Source: Turnera subulata (Eukaryota; Streptophyta; Magnoliopsida; Malpighiales; Passifloraceae). From it: a stretch of DNA of 64,000 bases. Where the stretch lies: the NCBI GenBank assembly GCA_028386065.3, contig JAKUCV010001503.1, positions 1 to 64,000 on the forward strand, written 5' to 3'. A model generated the notes under the pieces. It had not been told where the DNA came from, ran no database searches, and saw only the letters and a program-made list of their open reading frames with translations. Numbering within the stretch: the stretch's first letter is position 1; every line of letters begins with the position of its first letter. Of this stretch, positions 53,852-63,385 are shown piece after piece. The translations under genes were made by a program, and so were the position numbers.

Positions 53852-56800
53852 TGAAACCCCCCGACCCGTATTTACCGTACACAGTAAACACGTGCCGGAA
53901 CTGTGACAACACAACCAAAATCAAGCCCAGCATACAGTGTGTACACAGAAACTCGGGCCCAACAGCCCAAAATAAGAAACATCATAAATAACAAAACCGG
54001 CCCAATGGCCCAATAATATCAATAAAATGCACAGCGGAAGACTTAATAACTCACAAAACACTGTATGCGACACTGATGCAAACTATGGATCCGAGCCCTG
54101 GCCAAGGGATAACGCCGCAGCCTGTCTAGAATGCACCAAACCTGTACCACAAATAACTCATCCTATGGGATGAAAGCCCGCAGGTGAGGGGTGAGTCCGC
54201 ACCAGGTAAAACCCATAAGCAAATATACATACACAAACAACCGTAAATTCCCAAGTCACATCACCAACAATCAACTAAGGTTCTCACGAACCTTAAATGA
54301 CACACTTATGATTCTAGACACGCTATTCTAATTTTATTATCAGGGCCCCTATCACAAGTTAAATGATGGCCGTCGCCTGGTAGTCAAGCTAGCTAGCCCG
54401 TGGACCCCGCCCTGGTACCTCCACGTATAACTAGCACAGACAGAGAGCAGACCCCAAGCACACTCTCCCCCAGTGTCTAGATATAAATAACTGGTACAGA
54501 CAGGGAGCGGACCCCAAGCACACTCTCCCCCAGCACCATATAATAAGACTACCATCTGGCTGTTCCAACATTTAACTGTGACTTACTAGATGTCTAAGTG
54601 TTTCCATTTTATTATTTTCCTTTCCCTCGGCTAGTTACTACATTTATATCATCCGACCATCATCTCATTATCCCGAGCAGGCTCGCAGCCTCTCCACTCG
54701 TCTGGATAATACAAACTTATTCCAAACTATTCCCATACTAGTACCCTCGGTACTCAACTCACACAATTCTACAGTCAACAACAGCAATAGTCTTACTTAT
54801 ATCCACAGTTCCAACATCATCAATAATATCAACAGCAACAATAATTTCAACAACATCAACGGCAACAATTATCAACTTAATTCATCACACAACAACCATA
54901 CACAGTCGCAAAGTTTCACACCAGCAAATATCACATATAGCAAATAAACAACAACTTGATATCACGGGAAGTATATAAATATTTACTTAACCTCACCTGG
55001 TATGTCTCTGAAACCAGCTCATAATCCATATGGCTTTGACTGTCCCTATATCATGTCAACACATACAATCACTTATAATGCACATCGAAGAATGCAATGC
55101 ATGAGATTAATTTATTATTCGGCTTATCCACAATTAACATCGTTATCGTCGCTCCAAAACCGTCTCCATTAAACAATGCTTTTACGGCTGTAAAATAATT
55201 ATAACTCCGTATAGTACTTGTAGATAGAATTTTATAAAATAATTATTCCCAATAAAATAATAATTATGTATACGACAGCTATGGTAATTAAAATAGTGCA
55301 ACGACGAATATATCAATATAGGCGTATAATTAACATATCCGCAAATAAAATCGATATATGGAAAACATTTCCATCTGTGAGAAATTAACATAGTGGATAC
55401 ATTGCAAACACAATATTCATAAATAGATATGTACGTTTATAGCCGATTTTTATAAATAGAGTAGAGGTAATAATAATACCGTAGTTCTTTAAATAATATG
55501 ACGGATATTTAACAATTAATAGAATAAAATTCGTTTGTAATATAATAAGATTAGTTTAGCTTATAATGACTTAAGCTATAAGTTAACAATATACACCAAG
55601 AACATAGTAAATTATCCAAACGTATTATGGTCATAAAATAAATTATGCAGGTTTTATATATTAGATTTAATAGATACGTAGTTAAATCCAAAATTGACAT
55701 CGCTTTTAATTAAATCGCTAACCACTTAATTATATAATACGTCCACATATTTTACTTATCAGTCGGTTTCATTATTAGGTCCGTCAAAGCATACGTGTCA
55801 CGGGAACATGGGCCTCCGCACGTTCGGCCCGTTTTCGAGCCCGTTGTGCAAACGGAGCCCAAACCCGAGCCCATGGTGTAAATAAGTCCGAGGAAATACC
55901 ACGTCCAGATATCACGTTCTGCCCGCTGGTAAGTCCCGATCCTTCGCCGGAAAATTCCCGAGACTGCCGGAAACCTCGCCGGATTCCGGCCAAACACTGT
56001 TCACGTAGCCCAAAATCCATTCTGCTACTGTTCGTCACCCTTCAAAACACCCATACCTCACCTATCAGAACATCATCCCGATCACCATCACACTCAGCTC
56101 AGCAAAACCACAACACAAACTCACACAACCACCACGGCAGCATCCCTAACCCGTTTCAACAGAATCCAACACAAGATCAAAACCCGATTAGCAGCAAACC
56201 CAACGATTAAAAGAAACAGCAAAGAAAAGGGAAGAGAGGCGCGGCCAAGACTCACCCAGTCCTGGCATCGTCGGCGGCGGTTCGAGGGACAAGGACAGAG
56301 GTTAAGGAATTAAGAAGACAGAGGAGGAAGGCGACGATTGATGGCAGAGAGGCGGCGCGTAAGAAGGGGTTTGTAGGAGAGGAAGAGCCAGGCGGCGGGT
56401 TGGGAGGAGGAAAGATCGGGCCTCCTGTGCACAATCGTGTCGCGCTGGCCTTGGAACGGTGACGGCGTCATCTGGTTATAGTGGCAGTGGAGAGGAGACG
56501 GCGATGGTTTGAGAGAAGGTGGCAGCAGCGGCGACTTGGGTTGCAGAGGGGGAAGAGAAGATCGGATGGAGGAGAGAAATAAAGAAGATGAAGGTGGAGG
56601 GGAAGAGGAGATAAATTAAAGAAAAGAAGAAGTGGGGATGGTGAGAGGTGGGTGGCCGGTTGGTCACGGGTGTGTCGGTGGAGAAGAGATAATGAAAAGA
56701 AAGAAAAAAGGAGGAGAAAAAGAAGAAAGAAAGGGAAAAGAGAAAAGGAAAAAAAAAAAAGAAAAAAAAGGAAAAAAAAGAAATAAGGTAAAGAAAAAGA

Positions 56801-57320
56801 AAGAAAAAGAAAGGGAGTAGGAAAATGAGAAAAGGAAAAGAAACGGGAGGGAGAATGAGTTAGCCCGGGAGGGAGAAACGCATCTCGAGCGTCGGCCAAT
56901 TCGTTTGTCCGTCGATGTCCTCCGTTCCGGCTTTAGTCTACTCAAAGCATAGGGGCGTATCCGTTTTTCCGTCAAATTCCGTCCCGTGTTAGAAAATACA
57001 ACTTAGACTCGAAAAATCCGGTAAATATCCCTGAACGTCGTCCAAGTCTCGGAACTGAAAACCGAGGCTCGATTAGTTGTAAAGGAGGCTCGAAAGTCCC
57101 GAGTAACCCTCAGAAAATAGTTTTAAGGCTTCGTTAACGAAAGAAACTCCAAGACGTCGTATATCCTCAGCGGTCGAAACGAAACTCGGTTACTCCCGGT
57201 AAAACTCGAAAAACTTGGTGCGGTAGAATTCTCGATTTACAGCGGTAAAATTTTATTTACCGTTCTAAGAGTTTAAAACAACACGGTAAAAATCGCAAAA
57301 ATTTTTCCCGGGTCGTTACA
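53852..57320 (-). repeat. 3' LTR of element C, 3469 bp
   Basis: On the plus strand it runs TGAAACCCCCCGACCC to CGGGTCGTTACA. It contains two tandem copies of a ~70-bp GACCCCAAGCACACTCTCCCCCAG-type unit (about 54430-54540) and a long purine tract on the plus strand (about 56690-56850). It keeps ~430 bp (about 55230-55645) missing from the 5' LTR. Confidence 0.9.
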
Positions 57321-57465
57321 TTCTACCCCCCTTAAAAAGAATTTCGTCCCCGAAATTCCCGTCTTATCCGTGGGTCCTACCATGATAAGCTTCTGGCACA
57401 CTCTGCCAGGTGTCCAAACTCAACATGAGATACCGCTTATACCCTTAAGCGACATCTCGTCCGCT

Positions 57466-57473
57466 TATAAATA
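57466..57473 (+). promoter_or_regulatory. TATA box of the acidic/coiled-coil cargo gene (C)
   Basis: TATAAATA 35 bp before the ATG at 57508. The aligned place in A reads TTTAAAAA. It drives transcription antisense to the LTRs. Confidence 0.45.
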
Positions 57474-57507
57474 CCAAACCTCATAACTGAGACACTCACT
57501 CTTAGCC

Positions 57508-57885
57508 ATGGACTCTCCACTCCGATCTCGAACTACCTCAGACTCCGAGAACAACAGCTACATCGGTGGCACTGCCTTCCCGACAAGCTCCGATGAAGAA
57601 CCTCCAAAGAAGCGATTCAAAACCAACATCATCGGCCTGAAGGAACACATGGTCGTCTCCAGCAGACGGCGAAAGAAACGTGCTCCCAAGAAAGCTGAGG
57701 ATAAGAAGGGCAAGGCGATAGCTGAGAGCAGCACTCCGCAGCAAACACTGACGCAGTTGAATGTCTCACTGAAGAAGATCAGCTGGCGGTGTTGCAGATC
57801 GAACTGGCGTGCGCGGAGCTCTTCCCTCACATGAAAAACCGTCCAGAAGCTTGTAAAAGATCTAGAGAAGCAAGTAACTACATAG
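57508..57885 (+). CDS. Acidic/basic/coiled-coil cargo protein (element C copy, internal frame slip)
   Basis: Starts MDSPLRSRTTSDSE, like the A copy. Residues 10-35 are acidic and Ser-rich. Residues 50-75 form a strongly basic, nuclear-signal-like segment (SSRRRKKRAPKKAEDKK). The homologous C-terminal coiled coil (LVKDLEKQVTT) ends at a stop at 57883-57885. The literal frame ends earlier, at 57834, because of two opposite slips between about 57770 and 57835. The total distance is still a multiple of three (378 nt). I do not recognise a family. A nuclear, oligomerising protein is an inference from composition. Confidence 0.5.
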
Positions 57886-58099
57886 AGTACTTCTTCTCCT
57901 GTTGTAAAACTATTATGAATTAAATAAAATAAGTTTCCTTTAAAATCAAAAACTCTTACCAAATTATGAAAACTCATGCTAACAGGAAGTTAAAAATATC
58001 CCAAAGCAAAAAAAAATGAATAATAAGAATATAAAATCAAATGTAAATAAATTAAAAATTGAATCTCGTTCAACAAAACCAAAATATAAAGAAGTTAAA

Positions 58100-58440
58100 A
58101 AAAAATACATTTTCATGATCGGTGCTCATATTGGACGTAAACATCCTCGAACCCAAGAAACGTAACATACGCATCTAGCGGCGACATCCGTTCCCTCGTG
58201 AAAAGACGTCAGTTATCTCGCAAGGTGACGATCACGAGAGCGTCCTGTGTCCCTTGAAAGAGACGTTATCCACTTGTTCACAATTTCCGCATGAGCCAAA
58301 AACGTCCGTCAAGTCTCGCATCTCTCCACGATGTCCGAACAGGTGTAAGCTTGTCGCACATGCGCTCTACAAGAGGTATGGTCCCATCAGTCTAGCCTCA
58401 ACGGTCACGGATGCATGTGATGAAAGATGCAAGAAAATAT
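58100..58440 (-). pseudogene. GRF-zinc-finger-like gene remnant (C copy, badly decayed)
   Basis: On the minus strand the segment aligns with 17090-17350 of A. MCDKLTPVRTSWRD near 58350 and a GRFW-like piece fit a GRF finger (C, P-V-R-T-S-W, G-R-F). The coiled-coil part is scrambled by indels. The upstream promoter-like segment (GGGCTTTAAATG with GTGTTTTTCAG after it, minus strand, near 58510-58530) aligns with the TATAAATA region of A. Of the three cargo genes this is the one lost in C. Confidence 0.4.
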
Positions 58441-58632
58441 AGTTAAACCATGAAAAGAAACGCCAAGGTAGCCAGGCTGCTAGAAAATCGCAGGATAGAA
58501 AAGGGCTGAAAAACACTGGCATTTAAAGCCCGAAAAACGTATAAAGTAACGAACAATAAATGAAGCAACGGCAAAATTTTCAAAAAGCAAAATCTTGAAG
58601 ATCGAAAACGGTAATCACGCTCCCCATAAGAG

Positions 58633-58640
58633 TATAAAAG
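58633..58640 (+). promoter_or_regulatory. TATA box of the 227-codon cargo ORF (C)
   Basis: TATAAAAG, about 110 bp upstream of ATG 58749. Aligned with the boxes at 16742-16750 (A) and 41392-41400 (B). Confidence 0.5.
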
Positions 58641-58748
58641 ACGGAGCGGTGAGATGTAATCATCAATAGCATTTTAAAGCAACAAAACGCTAAGGCAAAA
58701 GAAACTACCATACTCAGAAAATCAAAACACCAATGCGTCCGAAACAAC

Positions 58749-59432
58749 ATGCATGTTCCCTCATCCGTCTTCTTCGTTGAAGGTTCCAACCTAGGCAGAA
58801 GAAACCGACTGGCCTACAGCATGGTCAACGAGCGTCTAGAAGAACTACCGAACGAGCTCGGCAGAATGCCGCATCTGGTCTTCGTCGACGAACTCTACTC
58901 GTCCAGATTCTTCATCACTCCTATGGAAGAGACGTTCTTCCTGGAGGACCATGGCACTCTGAGGACCTCCTACTATGGCTCGGCCAACTCCATCATGTTC
59001 TTCATCTCTGAAAGACTTCAGGAGTTCAACCTAGAGTCCACTTGCCATTTCCTGAAGCAAGGTACCTACTATCAGCTCTCGATGACGGCCCAGAGCATGC
59101 CCAGAGTCACTCGTCTGCCCGTAACTTGGCCAAAGGCCCAACTACTGGTGTGGAACTGCAGAGGAGTCGCTAGGCGTTCCCAGGAGTTCTCGTGTACCCT
59201 GAGGGACCTGAAGAACCAATATAAGCCAAACATGGTTCTTCTCACGGAGACCCAATGGCAGCCTGAAGATGATCACGGTCTCATCCCACTCCGGTTCCCT
59301 CAAGCAAACCGGTTCGAACTTCCAAGCCAGAACAACGCAGGCGGCATGTGGTTCTCGTGGAGCGACAGCATCCAAGTCAACATCAACAACGACCCCAACA
59401 GCCTCAGGGTCAACCTCATTCCAAGGCGATAA
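58749..59432 (+). CDS. Intact 227-aa cargo protein, C-terminus like LINE endonuclease start
   Basis: An open frame antisense to the LTRs. Residues 1-130 match no family I know; landmarks are GRRNRLAYS (16-24), PNELGRMP (34-41), LVFVDELYSSRFF (43-55), TPMEETFFLED (57-67) and RLQEF (89-93). Residues 132-227 resemble the start of an L1-type apurinic endonuclease domain: LLVWNCRG (132-139, metal-binding Asn), TLRDL, LLTET (164-168, metal-binding Glu) and GGMWFSW (198-204). It stops there, so the rest of the catalytic set (Asp, Asn, His of the second half) is absent and cutting activity is unlikely. The A copy has the same length with only nonsense changes, and many differences from C are synonymous, which suggests coding constraint. 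A TATA box lies upstream. The endonuclease resemblance is my own motif reading. Confidence 0.7.
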   Translation: MHVPSSVFFVEGSNLGRRNRLAYSMVNERLEELPNELGRMPHLVFVDELYSSRFFITPMEETFFLEDHGTLRTSYYGSANSIMFFISERLQEFNLESTCHFLKQGTYYQLSMTAQSMPRVTRLPVTWPKAQLLVWNCRGVARRSQEFSCTLRDLKNQYKPNMVLLTETQWQPEDDHGLIPLRFPQANRFELPSQNNAGGMWFSWSDSIQVNINNDPNSLRVNLIPRR

Positions 59433-59685
59433 ATGTATTTCTTTTTTTAAAAAAAAATATCAATGTAATATTTCTGTTTGTAATCAAAGTATTAATATAT
59501 TAATAATATTTATATTTCCGCTTACTTATGGCATCATTACCTCTTATGTGTATGTTCTGCGACAGTTGGCGTCCCTTGACTGGATCCATAATGCACTAAC
59601 TAAAATGATATAAAATAATAAACAAATGGAGCAAACTATGCAAACAAGACAACAAACATACAAAGACTGCCCAACAAGACCTAAC

Positions 59686-59704
59686 GCCCGCTCCGCTACC
59701 AAAA
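59686..59704 (-). other. Primer binding site of element C
   Basis: On the minus strand TTTTGGTAGCGGAGCGG follows the 5' LTR end. It defines the orientation of element C and shows that the cargo ORFs at 57508 and 58749 are antisense to the genomic transcript. Confidence 0.7.
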
Positions 59705-62700
59705 TGAAACGCCCCGACCCGTATTTACCGTACACAGTAAACACGTGCCGGAATTGTGACAACCCAACCAAAATCAAGCCCAGCATACAGTGTGTACACA
59801 GAAACTCGGGCCCAACAGCCCAAAATAAGAAACATCATAAATAACAAAACCGGCCCAATGGCCCAATAATATCAATAAAATGCACAGCGGAAGACTTAAT
59901 AACTCACAAAATACTGTATGCGACATTGATGCAAACTATGGATCCGAGCCCTGCCCAAGGGATAACGCCGCAGCCTGTCTGGAATGCACCAAACCTGTAC
60001 CACAAATAACTCATCCTACGGGATGAAAGCCCGCATGTGAGGGGTGAGTCCGCACCAGGTAAAACCCATAAGCAAATATACATACACAAACAACCGTAAA
60101 TTCCCAAGTCACATCACCAACAATCAACTAAGGTTCTCACGAACCTTAAATGACACACTTGTGATTCTAGACACGCTATTCTAATTTTATTATCAGGGCC
60201 CCTATCACAAGTTAAATGATGGCCGTCACCTGGTAGTCAAGCTAGCTAGCCCATGGACCCCGCTCTGGTAACGTATAACTGGCACAGACAGGGAGCAGAC
60301 CCCAAGCACACTCTCCCCCAGCGCCTAAATATAAATAACTGGTACAGACAGAGAGTAGACCCCAAGCACACTCTCCCCCAGCACCATATAATAAGACTAC
60401 CATCTGGCTGTTCCAACATTTAACTGTGACTTACTAGATGTCTAAGTGTTTCCATTTTATTATTTTCCTTTCCCTCGGCTAGTTACTACATTTATATCAT
60501 CCGACCATCATCTCATTATCCCGAGCAGGCTCGCAGCCTCTCCGCTCGTCTAGATAATACAAACTTATTCCAAACTATTCCCATACTAGTACCCTCGGTA
60601 CTCAACTCACACAATTCTACAGTCAACAACAGCAATAGTCATACTTATATCCACAGTTCCAACATCATCAATAATATCAACAGCAACAATAATTTCAACA
60701 ACATTAACGGTAACAATTATCAACTTAATTCATCACACAACAACCATACACAGTCATAAAGTTTCATACCAGCAAATATCACATATAGCAAACAAACAGC
60801 AACTTGATATCACGGGAAGTATATAAATATTTACTTAACCTCACCTGGTATGTCTCTGAAACCGGCTCATAATCCATATGGCTTTGACTGTCCCTATATC
60901 ATGTCAACACATACAATCACTTATAATGCACATCGAAGAATGCAATGCATGAGATTAATTTATTATTCGGCTTATCCACAATTAACATCGTTATCGTCGC
61001 TCCAAAATCGTCTCCATTAAACAATGCTTTTACGGCTGTAAAATAATTATAACCCCATACAGTACTTGTAGATAGCATTTTATAAAATAAATTATGCAGG
61101 TTTTATATATCAGATTTAATATAGTTAAATCCAAAATTGACATCGCTTTTAATTAAATCGCTAACCACTTAATTATATAATACATCCACATATTTTACTT
61201 ATCAGTCGGTTTCATTATTAGGTCCGTCAAAGCATACGTGTCACGGGAACATGGGCCTCCGCACGTTCGGCCCGTTTTCGAGTCCGTTGTGCAAATCGAG
61301 CCCAAACCCGAGCCCATGGTGTAAATAAGTCCGAGGAATTACCACGTCCAGATATCACGTTCTCCCCGCTGGTAAGTCCCGAGCCTTCGCCGGAAAATTC
61401 CCGAGACTGTCGGATTCCGGCCAAACACTGTTCACGCAGCCCAAAATCCATTCTGCTACTGCTCGTCACCCTTCAAAACACCCATACCTCACCTATCAGA
61501 ACATCATCCCGACCACCATCACACTCACCTCAACAAAACCACAACACAAACTCACACAACCACCACGGCAGCATCCCCAACCCGTTTCAACAGAATCCAA
61601 CACAAGATCAAAACCCGATTAGCAGCAAACCCAACGATTAAAAGAAACAGCAAAGAAATGGGAAGAGAGGCGCGGCCAAGACTCACCCAGTCCTGGCTTC
61701 GTCAGCGGCGGTTCGAGAGAGAAGGACAGAGGTTAAGGAATTATGAAGACAGAGGAGGAAGGCGACGATTGATGACAGAGAGGCGGCGTGTCAGAAGGGG
61801 TTTGTAGGAGAGGAAGAGCTAGGCGGCGGGTTGGGAGGAGGAAAGATCGGGCCTCCTGTGCACAATCGTGTCGCGCTGGCCTTGGAACGGTGACGGCGTC
61901 GTCTGGTTATAGTGGCAGTGGAGAGGAGACGGCGATGGTTTGAGAGAAGGTGGCAGCGGCGGCGACTTGGGTTGCAGAGGGGGAAGAGAAGATCGGATGG
62001 AGGAGAGAAATAAAGAAGATGAAGGTGGAGGGGAAGAGGAGATAAATTAAAGAAAAGAAGAAGTGGGGATGGTGAGAGGTGGGTGGTCGGTTGGTCACAG
62101 GTGTGTCGGTGGAGAAGAGATAATGAAAAGAAAGAAAAAAGGAGGAGAAAAAGAAGAGAGAAAGGGAAAAGAGAAAAGGGAAAAAAAAAGAAAAAAAAGG
62201 AAAAAAAAGAAATAAGGTAAAGAAAAAGAAAGAAAAAGAAAAGGAGTAGGAAAATGAGAAAAGGAAAAGAAACGGGAGAGAGAATGAGTTAGCCCGGGAG
62301 GGAGAAACGCGTCTCGAGCGTCGGCCAATTCGTTTGTCCGTCGATGTCCTCCGTTCCGGCTTTAGTCTGCTCAAAGCATAGGGGCGTATCCGTTTTTCCG
62401 TCAAATTTCGTCCCATGTTCGAAAATACAACTTAGACTCGGAAAATCCGGTAAATATCCTTGAACGTCGTCCAAGTCTTGGAACTGAAAACCGAGGCTCG
62501 GTTAGTTGTAAAGGAGGCTCGGAAGTCCCGAGTAACCCTCGGAAAATAGTTCCGAGGCTCGGTTAACGAAAGAAACTCCAAGACGTCGTATATCCTCAGC
62601 GGTCGAAACTCGGTTACTCCCGGTAAAACTCGGAAAACTTGGTGCGGTAGAATTCTCGATTTACAACGGTAAAATTTTATTTACCGTTGTAAGAGTTTAA

Positions 62701-62743
62701 AACAACACGGTAAAATCGCAAAAATTTTACCCGGGTCGTTACA
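59705..62743 (-). repeat. 5' LTR of element C, 3039 bp
   Basis: Near-identical to 53852-57320 but lacks ~430 bp at about 61085, where TTTATAAAATAA joins ATTATGCAGG; the deletion is bounded by ATAAAATAA microhomology. The two tandem ~70-bp units are present here too (about 60285-60385). Confidence 0.9.
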
Positions 62744-62748
62744 TGAGA

Positions 62749-63315
62749 AACATAGACTTTGGAACCATCCGGTTGGAAAGAGGAGACATTGTCTAAATAA
62801 CTATTTATTTATAAATTCCTATTTCACTGCACATTTATAAATTCCTATTTTACTGCATAAACTAATTATAAATAGCATATTTATTTACATTTTCAAAACA
62901 ACTAACAAAAATAACTTTTACCTAGAAAAATAATCACAATAGCTCATAACAAATGTGTTTGTAATTTATTATCAACAAGAATTATAGAGAAAAGAGGTGA
63001 GTAAGGTAGTCAGCAAAAATTACAAAATAGAATAATAACGAAAAAAAAGTATTATCATAAGAATTCATACCACAAAAAAGGAATAATAATAAGAAATTAT
63101 AATATAGTTTAATAATCTCCTTCATTAATAATATAATTTCATAATTAAAATTATATAATTTACAATATCAAATGACTAAAAAAATATATTAAAAATAATT
63201 GATTTCATAAATTTATATTCTCTAATACATAAACTAATTCTAAATAATACGTATTTATCTGTCTATATTTTATATATAAGTTCTTTTCGATGATCTAAAA
63301 AATATAATACCATGC
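62749..63315. other. AT-rich body of the Helitron-like element, no gene
   Basis: Very AT-rich sequence between element C and the 3' hairpin. No coding sequence is seen apart from the short end of the captured fragment (62744-62790). Confidence 0.6.
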
Positions 63316-63341
63316 CACGTGCAACGCACGTGAAAAAAAAC

Positions 63342-63344
<3 letters not shown>
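63316..63344 (+). other. Helitron-like 3' terminus hairpin
   Basis: A perfect 7-bp stem CACGTGC / GCACGTG with loop AAC, then eight A and CTAT. The GTGCAACGCAC core is the common plant Helitron 3' hairpin. In Helitrons it acts as the rolling-circle termination signal. Confidence 0.65.

Positions 63345-63384
<40 letters not shown>
63341..63384. repeat. (TA)n(TG)n microsatellite
   Basis: About eleven TA units followed by about ten TG units, directly beside the Helitron-like end. Confidence 0.95.

Positions 63385-63385
<1 letters not shown>

Larger units (their letters stand above)
53852..62743 (-). mobile_element. Element C: complete gag/pol-less gypsy-type LTR element with intact cargo ORF
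   Basis: Flanked by TGAGA (53847-53851 and 62744-62748); Helitron copy 1 shows the empty site near 53140. It lies in minus orientation: 5' LTR 59705-62743, primer binding site ending at 59704, internal region 57321-59704, polypurine tract complement (TACCCCCCTTAAAAAGAATT) at 57324, 3' LTR 53852-57320. It belongs to the same family as A and B, with three cargo genes and no gag or pol. The LTRs are highly similar apart from one large deletion, so it is probably the youngest of the three. Confidence 0.9.
50826..63344 (+). mobile_element. Helitron-like element, tandemly duplicated, with nested LTR elements
   Basis: A 5'-end motif TCTATACTATATATAAAAG is at 50826 and a variant followed by CACGAACGCAGCG at 53201. 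The 3' end is a 7-bp stem hairpin (CACGTGC-AAC-GCACGTG, 63316-63332) followed by A8 and CTAT. Plant Helitrons end in a GTGCAACGCAC-type hairpin 10-12 bp before CTRR and have no terminal inverted repeats. Two partial copies of the body lie in tandem: copy 1 (50826-53176, split by a solo LTR) and copy 2 (53201-63344, split by element C). Without the inserts the bodies are about 0.7 and 1.25 kb, with no Rep/helicase, so this is non-autonomous. The CTAT terminus is imperfect. Confidence 0.6.

Noticed and set aside
61907..62416. 169-codon minus-strand frame (and the similar 56468-56899 frame).
   Set aside because: Composed mostly of the LTR polypyrimidine tract. The two LTR copies give frames of different length.
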